Source of the DNA: Fasciolopsis buskii
Taxonomy: Eukaryota; Platyhelminthes; Trematoda; Plagiorchiida; Fasciolidae
Assembly: GCA_008360955.1 (NCBI GenBank)
Contig: LUCM01009391.1
Span: 102,182 to 166,181 of the forward strand
Reading direction: 5' to 3'
DNA length: 64,000 nucleotides
Shown here in pieces: positions 26,401-38,536 of this stretch. The notes beneath the pieces are model-generated. The model was not told where the DNA came from, searched no databases, and saw nothing but the letters and a program-made list of their open reading frames with translations. The first letter of the stretch is position 1. The number at the start of each line of letters is the position of its first letter. The translations under genes were made by a program, and so were the position numbers.

Positions 26401-29400
26401 GTAATCTATGTCCGTGGGTACACGATCAGATCCAACTACCCTAATCAGTAATGTTGCTAGTGGATCACATGCTGATGTCATGCGTCAAAGTTTGTTCATC
26501 TAACCAATACAATTCCCCATGTCGGACTGAAAGTGACAACATTCATCATTCATTTTCTAATTTTTTTACGTCCGGTAAACTGGGACATGGCAATCTAAGT
26601 GCGATCAAATCAGGAATATAATGGGACTCACCGATCATCTCATATTAGTATTATGAACAAATCAAAAGTAAGAGGATGTCGATACAATGAAAAAAATCGT
26701 GTTGTATTTTAAATCTGTTTAAAACAAAAATTGTCTCATTTGAGAAGAATCACAGAGACTAATATTTTTTTACTGATCGTTGGTGTCTACAGAGGAACGT
26801 GAGAGAAGTTTGTTTCCTGATGCATGGCTTTTAGGTGATACTCGGCAAAACATTTGTTAGCCGTCCACCATTCTGTTGATTTGTCTTTTATTAGGAGTCA
26901 GCAGTCCGAAACTCAAATCAACGTTCGTTTGTCTTCCGAAGCATCCAGAATGTGGACGATCCAGAAGTTCGGGGAGCTAAATGACTTCAAATCCGGCTGT
27001 GATCAACATGGTCTGGAAGACTTCGGTTAAAAAACGCAATTCCATGGTGAGATTATACTACAAGCATTTTCAATAAGAATCGCTTAATTTGTGAGAAGCA
27101 TGTGAATAGATAAGTGACCGAATTATACCAATTACCTGGACGTGAAATTCATGCACTAACGTCATTTTATCAGTTGTAGCGGCAAGTTACCGCATTCTTT
27201 GTTTGTAAGATACAAAGGAATTAAAAGTGAATTTAATGTCTCCCTATACCAGTTGAGATCATCGTACATTTTGGATATTAGAATTGCAATTCTTCTGCGA
27301 TTTCGTTCTTGAACAGATGCTGAAATTAGTTAGAAATGAGTCTTAAAAATGGTTTTTCTCACTAGTTACTTGCATTCTTTTCTCCGGGGAAATCAAAACG
27401 ACTGCTGCGTTCAATTTACATTATGAGATTCAGTCGGTTGTTGACCTGTTCCGACGGGACATTCACACCCAGTTCGACTGATCTGACGGCAAACGCCCTG
27501 CAACGTTGGTGTTTGTGTGTGCTTATGTGTAGAGAGTTAGTCGGCTTTGAAATAAATTAGCCAAATGGAATGACAATCACTTATGGTAAGTAACTAATTT
27601 CCTCCTCAGGATGATCCGATGAGGTGTATATCAAATGATGTTGTACAAAGCGGTCGAAAAAGGAATTCAGATTTGAGTACAGAAACCGCAATGATTCGCC
27701 CACAGGCTTAAAAAATGAATTGAACTAATGATTATTTGCTAAGCCGTAGTGAATTTCAAAGAATGAACTCAACTGCAAGCATTTGAGGATGATAGACACA
27801 ACGTAGATCAAGAAATCCTTTTTCAAATAATACTTTATGTCCAATGAAAAATTAAACAGAACGATTGCCCGGAGAAAAATTAATCATAAATGCTCTCCGA
27901 TAGTTTTTATGTTGTTCCTTGTATTTTGATGCAGGCAGACTGAGGTATGGTTCAAATTGACAGTAAATATAATTCCTTGGAAAATGCTAGTGACTGAAAA
28001 CCGTTAAAAGAGCAGGAAATCATTAGCGGCAAATTTCAATAGATTTCCTTCAAATTTAGCTTTGTTCTATGATAGAATCATTAGAAAAGGAAACAGCAGA
28101 TATTCTTGCGTTATAAAGTAGTTGTTAGGTCAGGAATTCTTAAAATCCGGCTATTAGGATACTAGAAGTGTCCTAACTTGTTCAAAAATCGGTCAGTAAC
28201 AAGTATTCCGAAGATATTTGAGTGCAGATATCAATCAAACTGTCTAAAATGGGCCCTGCTGGGCATTATATCTAAAAACTGTTAAGTTTATTTCCCTTTC
28301 GTTTATCATATCGCGTTAAACTACAGATTTTTGAGCTGTTCACGTGTACGTAATATGCAAATTTGCTCTTATTGTTATCCGACTAAGAAATGCAACCGAG
28401 AACCACATGATTGTCTGAACTTAGTTCAATTGCTTTCGGTTTTTAGCTCACAGTAGAAACAATTTTTTCACTTTTTCTTGTGTAACACCACTGCTAACCG
28501 TTGCTGGTGTGAAATCGAAAAGTGCGTCATTCGTTTTTTGCCAGAGTAGAATCGACTGAGCTTTATAAATGCAGTCGTTAATCTACCGGGACTGCATTTC
28601 TTTGTGGTGGAAAGAATCGTGTAATCAACTGACGAAATGAAAATCTAATTATCCAACCTGAATGCTGGACATTTCCAGGCAAATTGCTATCACCGTAGAA
28701 AAATAAATTTTCACGAATGATGTCTAAAAGGCATTATCCCTAAGTATTCAAAGAAGACAATTTGCTTTGTGTGTTATTGTCCATGTAGGTTTCGGAAACG
28801 AGAGCCGGAAAGAAATCAACGCCCTGTGATTTTGCCAATTGATAGTAGAATGTCATTGATTTCAATCCCAAAAAAGGGTAGTTTATCTTTATTTTGCTTT
28901 ATGAATATCGATGAATTTAGCCAATGAAATAATATCATATAATATGATACATTAGTTGACTTGAGCTTGCAGTTCCAATCACAGAAAACCTGAGGTGATT
29001 TTCAACAAAACTCCTGAAATGGTGCACCGTCGACGGTTACTCCACTCTCGGATTGACCGTTGCGCAGTACTAGATAATAGGCATGGAAGCTATTAATTAA
29101 GCCCTTTTTCAATCTAATTTCGCTTTACCTAGTTCATTCTCTTCTTTTCAGAATAAATAATGCTACTATGAGCATTGGTAAACTAACAGAAGCCGAAAAC
29201 AACTGGTGTGTCTTGCCACATAAATTAGCGGAGTTCACCCACTTGAATGCCTTAGTTTATTAGTTGAGAAGTCTTCTTCCGCAACTTGAATGCAGGTTGT
29301 CAGAACATAGACGAGGACCATCAGATGGAAGAAAAATTATCAGAAGAGGTGAGTTGTCAGCATGAAAAACGATAGGCTTAGCTTCCTCTGAAATGAGAAT

Positions 29401-32163
29401 CTCTTTATGGAAGTTTTTAGACTTCAACTCGAATTATCCTTTCACATGCCTAGACTTAGGGCTTGGATGTTGCTCGTTCCATAAGGCGACACTGGAACGA
29501 TGAAATTACCCGGCCGAAAGTCGACTATGAAGCTCACATTTCATCTTTAAAATACGAGGACTGCTAAATGCGACTTTGGGAGAGCGCACATGTAACTGGT
29601 TGCCGATGACAGTCCTCATCTTAATGACCTCGTCTTCAAAATTCTGGGCATCATAAAGACAAGTCCAATGGTTTGTTGAAAAAGTCACGATGCGAAATGC
29701 CTGCGTCAACAGTTATCTTCGAAATGACCCAGTGATCTATTCAGTCATCTCATAGAAAACAGCAAATCACAGGTAGTTCGACGTCCTGAGACCTCTCAGC
29801 GTATGAGTACTTCATTTTACGGATTGGCTACTGAAGTTGAGTTCGCCTAGTCTGAGGCCATTGCACAAAATTCTGCCAAACAGCAAAAATGTCCAAACCT
29901 CAAGTACAAAATTCCAACCGGTAGACTAACTGAAGTCCAAGCAATTCATCATGTTGAATAACCTATAAAAGTTCTGCTAGAGCTGTTACTTTGGATGGTG
30001 CAGAATTCTTCCCATCCCTCGTCTGCGGAGATCAGCAGGTCTTCGGCGGAACTAAGTACATACAAGATTGCCTGTCTTTTTCTGTCTGATCCTAAATGCT
30101 ACGCGAAGTAAACCGTGCGTTTAACTTAAGCAATTTCACATACAACATACTAAAGTGAGAAGACACTCTGCAAAGGCGAAGAAGTGAAAATCAGACGAGA
30201 ATTTATTAGCGAAGCAAAGAATTCTCATGCATGGATGGAAAACTTTGCCGTTGAGAAATTAAGTGGCTCGGATAAGAAAAAGTGCAGTCGGCATGGTAAC
30301 CTTAGAAATGTGCATACCAGGTATTAAAATCAGATGACAAACTAAGCAGCATTGATGAAAATTTGCGACAGGTGAGAAACTGCACAACAACAATGAGAAC
30401 TTTCCCTAGTGAGATGAAAGAAGGTGCGAAGAGTCTAATCAACTGAAAGCACGGAATCGATCACGTCCAGCCTTATATTTTAATTTGCTCCTTTTCAATG
30501 AAATCGCATACGGATAAACAGATGCACCATTTACCTGTTCAAACTACTCACGTCATGCTTACATCTGTAGGTTTTGTGTACTGTTATTTGTCTTAGCAAA
30601 GGTCGGTCAAATTCAGGTGCCTTTGCAACTAGGTACAATTAGGTACATGATTTTATAGATTCTGTGTGCTAAGCATTCACAAACAGTGCACTTTTTGCTT
30701 ATTGTTACACACAGGCCTTTAAATTGACGAGTTTAATGCCTAACTGACAAACCTTTAGACACTTGATTGCATATTGTTCGCCTGATAGTCAAATTTAATG
30801 CCCAGGTGTTAGATGTTCCCCTAGAACAATTAAAAAGCATTTATGTTTGCGGTGATTAAAATTTCTGCAAGCATTCGGCTCCACGTTTCCAAAATACACT
30901 ACGATTATTAACTATGGTCTCCAAGTTTGACTGAAAAATCTATTCAGGCTTCGTGATTTCATTACAAAATCTGATTTCTAGCACACAGCTCCCCATCCGG
31001 TTTGACGGCAACGTGTCCTAATAATCTTGTGAATTTGATGATTTTCACATTTTGTTGGAAAATTTTGAGACTCACGTCTAGTACTGAGTGCTCCACGACA
31101 GGCATGAATGTCCAAATTAGTTATAACAAAACTGACCTACTTGTTTGACGATAATACCACTGTACCATTTGCTGGAGTAATCCTATACCCTGAGTTTCAT
31201 TCAAATAACACCCCATTTACAATGTCACATTTGGACAAGTCCTCAGTCTGCTGTTAGTTTGAAGTAAGCACCAGTCTTCCGCAAATTCTGAAACGCTTGG
31301 TGCGAACAATCTACTTTATCAAATAGTGCATTTTTAGAACACTTTTGCAGGTGCTGTTCTTCCCCTCGTGAAGTTAGCAAACAACTGTCTGTTTTACCAT
31401 CTGGTTGCTCCGGTGGATAACTCTGGCGGTTTCAATCCTAGTACAAACCCCTGCTTGGGTAATCAATCAGGAACGATCGAATGACCCGCGGCTGGTCAGC
31501 ACGACTGCTCCTTACCTGTCATAATCAGAGTATTTATTTGGGTCACTTCAGGCCACCGCTAGCTGGCCTATTGCTACCAGTCTGTCGGGTTCAGTGTGTC
31601 TTCTTCAGCGTCCATTTCGAGGGGCCCCCATTCTCCTTATGAAAAACAGACCACTTTTAATTCGTTCCATATCTAAGGCTAATGGATGATTTTCCATATT
31701 GTTCTACGGCTTTCAGTTGATTACATTCTTGACCCTTGCATCTTTCAATTGATTCAGGACATCGCAGGCAGTCCCGTTTCCCCGGACAAGCCCCTTCCCT
31801 ACTGTTGTCTTACTGGGCCGAAAGCAAGCGATCTCGCATTTTTCAACAGCATGGAGCCCCACCTTGCAATCGTCTGTTCAACAAACATGGAAAGCCATGG
31901 TAGCTACTACAAGACTCCGGCGAATCATGATAATTCAAGAGCAGGCGACAAAACTGCTCTTCGTTACGCAATGATGATGATTGAATAAACTATTGCTGAC
32001 TTTTTATGAAGAATTTCGGATCTTAAATATTTATTCACTTTAGTTTAACCAACTCTAATCTTCATCCGGACCTTGACATACAAGTCTTGAATATTAGTTC
32101 CGTGGAACGTCTTATATAATAATTTCAAGACCGGTTTCACGGGTTTCGTTTGAATTTTGTCAG
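26401..32163. other. long non-coding stretch
   Basis: About 5.7 kb with very few frames over 60 codons, probably intron or intergenic. An intron-like 24-base GT-AG string at 27586-27609 is described under findings. A 100-codon plus-strand frame at 31686-31988 lies in a less AT-rich patch, has no recognised domain, and is not called. Confidence 0.45.
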
Positions 32164-32343
32164 CATGAATGTTTCAGGTTTGGGCAACTTTCTATATAAC
32201 AGAATCAGACTCACACAGTTTCCACGTTTGATATACAGATTTGTACCGATAGCTGATGGGTTTGTTCAAGTTATTTATGTAGACAAAATTGACCCGATTT
32301 TTGCAGATCATATCGATTGTGAATCACGTGGTGTCGAGCAGAG
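32164..32343 (+). CDS. candidate exon with a loop-strand motif
   Basis: A segment of 180 bases (60 codons) starts after acceptor GTTTGAATTTTGTCAG and ends before donor CAGAG|GTAAGAG, which is close to consensus. The frame is open throughout and enters and leaves in the same phase, so the exon could be skipped or duplicated without breaking the frame. It encodes PRLIYRFVPIADGFVQVIYV followed by an acidic Asp-rich part with one Cys. The Pro-hydrophobic-x-(D/N)-G-(F/L)-V pattern recurs in the open frame at 33.2-33.8 kb. The arrangement vaguely recalls the C-terminal part of calcium-channel alpha2/delta subunits, but this is not strong enough to name it. Confidence 0.35.
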
Positions 32344-33219
32344 GTAAGAGGTTTTTCTACCGTATGTGATATATGAATCCTAACACGGTGGAAACAGAGA
32401 AACAATGATCCCTTAGTTTATTAACAGCTGGGGGTCCACAACATTTTATGACAAATTTCGTGAGCCTTGTAGCTTTTACATCTTTCAAAGAAAATTGTCC
32501 TTCGCAATAGTTGGCTAAAATATAGAAATTTCCCTGGGGTGAAAACAATGTTAGACAAAAATTGCCTCACAAACATAGACAGACCAGCATAAACAAATTA
32601 TCTGCTTAGTATGAATTATCGAGTATATAAATGCATGCATATACAGAACAGTTAAGTAAAACGGTCGTCTAACCATGATTTGATAAGAATCCAATGGGAC
32701 CTAAAAACAAATTGCTGAAATGTGGGAACTCCTCTGGCTGGACGTATTCGGGAGATCAAAACATACGGAATGAAGAGCCAATATTATAAAAAAAATAGAT
32801 ATATGCTTCAGAGAAGAAGGCACGCAAGTTTGTCTTATGCTGCAAGTTATAGATTTGACATTCAGGTGAATCATATACTCCATTATATTGGAAATTCTTC
32901 GTAAAGGAGTCATCAGTGGAAATCAGCACAGCTGCTAATTGAACAACGCTTAGAGGTCAGCGAAACCTTTATCCCGTTTAGCCGCTGACGGAGCGCACTT
33001 GGCCAATATCATGTTCAGTGAATTTTGCAAATGTAACAATATTGGACAATACTTTTAAATGCTTTATTGAATAGACAATTATGTAATCTACTCGGTCCAG
33101 TGCTTTGTGTTTTTTTATTCCACAGACTCACGCATTTACCAGAAATGCTGTTGTCGGTTGAAGTGATAAAGAACCGGGGTTCCGGTTACAAAAGTAATCA
33201 TAATCCACGTACTTCTTGA

Positions 33220-33789
33220 TTGGTAACTGTTTTGAGAGATGTTGCAATTAGTAACCGAAGCATTGGTCCTCTGTCACTTCCATCGGCAAAAGTGTTTTCG
33301 ATAAGTATATTTTGCCATGATACAGCTTTGTCCATCAACTCCGAGTTTCATTCGAATCAGCTCTGCTCCATTTTTACATGTTGTTCACTAAACAGAGCCA
33401 CGGACTATATAACGTCCGCAGAGGAAGGACATGAGCAACGATTGAAATACTCAAACTCGGGTCAATATGGTGCTGATAACATGCTGTTGATGGCCTGCTC
33501 GCCGCTTACTGGGTATTACCAGTCGTGGACCACACGTCAGCTCGAGTGTCCGTCATACCTGGTTTCAAGAGCCCCGCTCCCAAACGGACTAGTGGTTCTC
33601 AATGTATCGATTCCGGCAGCTTCACACGAATTTGACGTTGGAGATCTAATGAAATCTGGAAGTGTCGATCTTAATATTCGTTTGATGAAAGAAATATTCA
33701 GTTTGCGTCTAATGCGTTCAATGGGGAATGGATGTAAAATTAGTGAAATTGGAATTCAGGGGTTTATACGCTGGAATGTTTTGGTGTAG
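33220..33789 (+). CDS. longest open frame of the window (189 codons), unassigned
   Basis: A 189-codon open frame beginning with a non-ATG start, so it is more likely part of an exon than a complete gene. The portion from about 33396 onward is less AT-rich than its surroundings. It follows a good acceptor (TGTTGTTCACTAAACAG), and a donor-like GGAT|GTAAAA occurs at about 33733. It encodes LECPSYLVSRAPLPNGLVVL, which matches the loop-strand pattern of the candidate exon 0.9 kb upstream position by position (P, P, G, V identical, with I/L, D/N and F/L similar). No family is assigned. It could be a second exon of the same gene, or a duplicate. Confidence 0.4.
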   Translation: MVTVLRDVAISNRSIGPLSLPSAKVFSISIFCHDTALSINSEFHSNQLCSIFTCCSLNRATDYITSAEEGHEQRLKYSNSGQYGADNMLLMACSPLTGYYQSWTTRQLECPSYLVSRAPLPNGLVVLNVSIPAASHEFDVGDLMKSGSVDLNIRLMKEIFSLRLMRSMGNGCKISEIGIQGFIRWNVLV

Positions 33790-36700
33790 TTTGAAACTGT
33801 AGACGAGAGGCAATTATGAGAATCTGCATTAATCCTTCATCTACCATGTTCCTGGAAGGTGCCTACATTCAGAGAGGCTATGTCAGGTGGTGAATTAATT
33901 GGGGAAGGTGGGATGCATACTGGCGATATTTTGACCAACGCCGAGGTGAATGTAATTGGTTTCTTTGGCCCCACTAAGTGACGACCAGGCAAATTGTGGT
34001 TTAGATAATCGCAATGTAATTCTGGACTTCAATAGACAGAAGAACGAAATTTCTCCGGAAATTCATTTGCTAATGATTTCAAGTTGCCTTCTGCAAATAT
34101 CAGTGGAAAACATAATTGTCAATTCATTGATTCTCCATAAAGAATGCATGCTTTAACTGAGCTACTGGTTGTCTTCATAAATGTCAATATATTCTCCTTA
34201 CCGCTATGTACCAAACTACGCGTTTTCTGCCAGTTGAGAAAAATCATCGGGTGTGTTATGTTTGTGAGAATTCCTCGATAACAGTCAAAAAGATCCGTTC
34301 AAATTCATGTTTACTGAAATTTGCATTTTTCCGATTTTCGAATCGGTTTGAATTTCCATCTCATATCTGTCGCGGGCAAACTAACTGAAACAGTCCGTAT
34401 AACCATGTCACCATAATCTAACTATGGACCTCGGGTACATTCGCTGGGGCAATTCAAAAATGTTTCATCAAGCCTATTTTCCGCGCGAGTCAGCTTTTTC
34501 GGAGCGGATATTTGACCAGGTTGCAACTCATAGATAGTTTGTCCGTATTATTTGATGTCGACAATCTGCATTTTCGCACTTTTGCGATTTGCGATGTTAA
34601 CGCGGGTGTCAGTAATGTCGTGGGTGACGGTGTCGGTGCGGCCTAACATCAGACAAACAGATAGATGCTTCACATGCTTTTTTGACTCACCGTCTCTGTT
34701 GCATAAAACGATAGAATGCAATCAGCAATTGGTTTATTTTGAGAATTTTTAAGCATAATCACCGCTCATCGAACCGAAATGCTTAAACACTCATCGACTG
34801 TGAATGGTAAGAGAGGGAATCTGAATAAAACAGCAAGTAATTTTTCTTGAAAGACCACTCGAACAAATCTCCCCCACAATATTCGGTCTCTGATGAACAT
34901 TCAGTCTAACTCCTTTTATTTATGTTATTCCAAACCGCAGTATCCAATGACGAGGAACTAATCTAAATTCGGTCAGGCCAATGGGGCTTGTTAACAACAA
35001 TAAACAACCGAACCTAACCACAAACGCGGACAACATCGATTGTAGTGACGGTTCATCGCGGTCACATTCCCCATTTGGCAGTTCGCAAATGATCGCGCCC
35101 CACGTCCTTAAAAGGATCCATACTGTCTTTTCGGTAATGAAGGAATTTAAAAGATTAAACGTTAAGCCGTCACCTCATCATGACTGGCTTAAGCAGCTTG
35201 CAGCATACAATTGACAGTATGACCGATTATTTTTCATTTGATTCTTCGTAGACCACAAAGGCTGGTTTGTCCAGATTTAACAGTTTAGGAAAGAACTTGC
35301 GTGCAGTTAGCTCACTCATTTTTGGGTTACAGTTATCTTTCTAAAGAGTAGCTGTTAAGTAAGCCACTCGTTTGGAAATTTACAACGAACTGGGAAATCG
35401 CTATTTGGATTTTGTTCGATGCCTATTATCCATTGGGCCTGTCCACCATTCTGTGTTGGTTGACCTAGTCTAACCCCGCGTCCTAATCAACATGTGCCAC
35501 ACCCTTTGTCAGAATGAAATGTTTGCTGCGTTTCATCATTCTGGGATACTTTGCAGATGCCGCGATAGTGAAGAAGAACCATTACTTGTTATTTGTCGAA
35601 TGAATAACAGGTAAAACAGCCAGCTTACTGGCAGACAAACATCTATAATGCGGTTGCCGTTTACCTATAGGCGCCTTTAAAAACTAGCCGGTAAAACCAT
35701 TCAGTTGCAAACCTGATTTCGGGAAATGCTATTTACTCTAACGTAACTAACGAGAGACGTTAGATCACCTGGGCTTTCACTGATTTTCTTGGATTATTAT
35801 TCAGCCTCATATGAAGCAGTCTGATTAAAACACAGACCGATGGGACATGCAGACTAACCTGAGACGATCGGAAGAAATTCTAATTATTCCGGATAATTTT
35901 CTGTCTTGCTTTTCATCGTAAACTGGATTCCAGCGAGCTGATTTATTTATTCGAGAAATTGTTAGTGCGATCCACAAAGCAAAAGACTGTGACCGACGTT
36001 TTCCGTCTGGTAAAAGATGACTAGATTTTAAAATATCCTTACAGAAAATTTAATGTCATGTTCGTATATATTGATCGGAACTCATAGAAGGCGGTTTGCG
36101 CAATCGTTCCATCCAATAAGTGAAACGCCGTACAATAATCAGACCTTCTGATAGGGAATGATAAGGGAAGCACAAGAGTAAACGAAGCACATCCACAGAT
36201 CTCATGTTAGGCAGCTTGCTACACAACTCTACAGGTTGCAATTAGGTGTACATATTCAAACGTTACACTGTGCAAACGATTAAATGTCTGCTAGTATAGT
36301 CGTATGGATGGTTGTGTTATTAGTGTCACCCATCATTTGTGCACAGTGCTACTCTTCAGTCAAAATCTTTTTACTTTTCTTCGCATTCTGCAAAAACTAT
36401 TTTTTTTTGAGAGATAGTGACCGCTGAGGATTGATAATCTGATGATTGTCGCTGACCTGGCCTAAAAGAGCACGAAATAAAGAGTCGGATATTTTTGTGC
36501 CTAAAACGTGAAAGGTTGGTCATGCATACCTTCTCATATAATGTTCCTTTGTGGAGATAATCGCATATATATATATATATTTATATAGAGTCTGGCATGC
36601 GGCTCGCGCAAAACATTGTTATGTGCAAAATTTTCTGTTTAGTGTGTTTCAGCAAAGGAAAATTGGTTGAATCTGCGTACCGATTATTCAAAGGGTGTTG

Positions 36701-37823
36701 TCAGAGGTCTGAAACAAAAAGCTGTGGGCTTGGCCATCATTCAGCGGGGAAATGTGGTAGGAATTTAGCTGATCTAATTTTACCCACCACCTATACACCT
36801 CGGACAGGGAAGCATTAAGAGCTCATCAGGGAGGGCAAAATAAGATATGTTCATGATTAATAAACAAACATTTGGGCAGAAATGCGGTTTCAATATACAC
36901 AGTTGTGTGATACGCTTGCCAATCACCTTCACTACCTTTCTGGGGTGGCTAGACGCGGAGTCCACCATTTCGGGGTTTTGTGCATTCAATGCTCGCGCAT
37001 AAAGGAATTTCACAATTTCGAATCTGTCGCGCCGTTTCTAGATAGCTGACCAAAACGTCTATTTTGTGAACATCAAACACTTCTGGGATAATCCCAGGGC
37101 TTCTGTTGCTGTGTTTTGGAATAAATTACTTCTTTGTGCTACGAATGATTTTCCTCGGAATCGGACCATTAACTGATGCCACGAAACTGTTTTATTCAAA
37201 GCAGCGTACGTGCTAATCTCAATTGCAAAGGAATGGTAACATTTTTTCGTCCTGCTGCCACCGAATTGTAATGTTTATTTTCCTAAAATCTTAAGAAAGA
37301 ATTCCCTTGTCATAGCAAACAAGCTGCTGTTATTCGCAACATCTCTTACACTGATCGACTAAGAGGGAAGTGTTTTTATGTTGAAAAACTGATCAGCTGT
37401 GGCATATGCGAAACTACAAAACAATATTTCAAAAGAATCAAATGTCAGAAACGTTTTTATCCAAGCGCGTTATGGGTTGTCACTTGCAATCATCCATCGA
37501 CTAAATGATCTCCAAATTCATGTGCTTGTTGTTTCCATTCAAACCAAAGCACTTATCACATATGCATATAAGCTAGGACATGCCACAGCAAAGCTTCAAA
37601 TAATTTAGTGAAATTTCTTTCTTTCGTTGGCTTGGTTTTTTATGTCTATATCATGATAACTTGGGATCCATCTTCTCACATAACTGTGCTATTGTATCGC
37701 CGGTTAAAGATACATATAACAACAAGAAAAATTTCCAAGTATATTTTCGATATTCGCTTGGACTTCAACGTTCACGGTTATGACAGCGAGAAATACCGGA
37801 CTGTACCATTCTACATGGGCTAA
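33790..37823. other. non-coding stretch, no gene recognised
   Basis: Frames are all under 80 codons. A 77-codon plus-strand frame at 34981-35214 looks somewhat protein-like (HVLKRIHTVFSVMKEF) but has no domain or splice support. A TA microsatellite lies at about 36566-36582. Confidence 0.4.
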
Positions 37824-37850
37824 ATATATGTATATACATATATGTATATA
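37824..37850. repeat. TA-rich palindrome
   Basis: An alternating purine/pyrimidine run containing the self-complementary TATATGTATATACATATA. It directly abuts the left arm of the large inverted repeat. Short (TA)n runs of similar kind occur at about 4370, 38194 and 62118. Confidence 0.7.
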
Positions 37851-38039
37851 TTTCTCACCAGAATCGAATCTGTAGCATCAGGAGTGTGCATGGAAGCTCT
37901 TCGTTGAAGAGTCCACAGAAGAATCACAACTGTGATTCGTTGATAATTCTTTGTCATTTGGGATGAGCCAACCTTAGGAACGTAAGCAGAATGCTTCAAT
38001 GCACACTCCTGATGCTACAGAATCGATTCTGGTGAGAAA
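37851..38039. repeat. 47-bp inverted repeat with 95-bp spacer
   Basis: The left arm (37851-37897) begins TTTCTCACCAGAATCG. The right arm (37993-38039) is its reverse complement, ending in CGATTCTGGTGAGAAA. I count two mismatches in 47 positions. The spacer holds two further perfect small hairpins: CTCTTC-GTT-GAAGAG, and GAATCACA-AC-TGTGATTC. The arms explain why both strands have open frames here. It may be a foldback/MITE-like element or a local inverted duplication. No clear target-site duplication was found, because the left flank is TA-rich. Confidence 0.85.
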
Positions 38040-38438
38040 CATTAATTCGGAGTGTACAAGTATGTGGATGTTTGGACAAGAGAGCATCGGGTACGCATAC
38101 CTGATGAGCGACAATAATCGCGAAACCGGTCGTGTGCTCCCGGGCAAATTTTGTTTACGCATCCAGATACTACTTCCTGCTTCTATATGTGCATATATAT
38201 ATATGCGCAAGCTATATTGTGCCTGTAACCGGTCGACTGATAATTTCGGCTTGGTGTTTTGCGCAAACAGTACAATCTCATCTACTAGGTGACATTTTTC
38301 TACTCGTTTTCCATCATTTCTCATCACTCATACAAACCATTTTGTAGTAATTTATGTTTTCTCTCTTTCATTCCACATTACTATCAATCGCATTACTTAC
38401 GTCTTGATTCCTCGTAAATCGAATGTGCCATGTTTCAG

Positions 38439-38536
38439 GAAGTGGACCACGACAATCAAATATGGTTTACCGGAAGGAACCAAGTCCGTGATCTTTGCTT
38501 TCAAAAGTCACGGTGTTTCCCAATCGATCATCCTCG
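38439..38536 (+). CDS. candidate exon
   Basis: A 98-base segment lies between acceptor TGCCATGTTTCAG and donor CCTCG|GTATGC. It is less AT-rich than its flanks. Two frames stay open. One reads KWTTTIKYGLPEGTKSVIFA followed by a Gly/Ser/Ile-rich end, and the other EVDHDNQIWFTGRNQVRDLC. I recognise no family in either, and no partner exon is evident nearby. Confidence 0.22.

Noticed and set aside
37974..38327. Open frames of about 100 codons on both strands
   Set aside because: Both run through an arm of the inverted repeat, have no recognised domain, and overlap on opposite strands.
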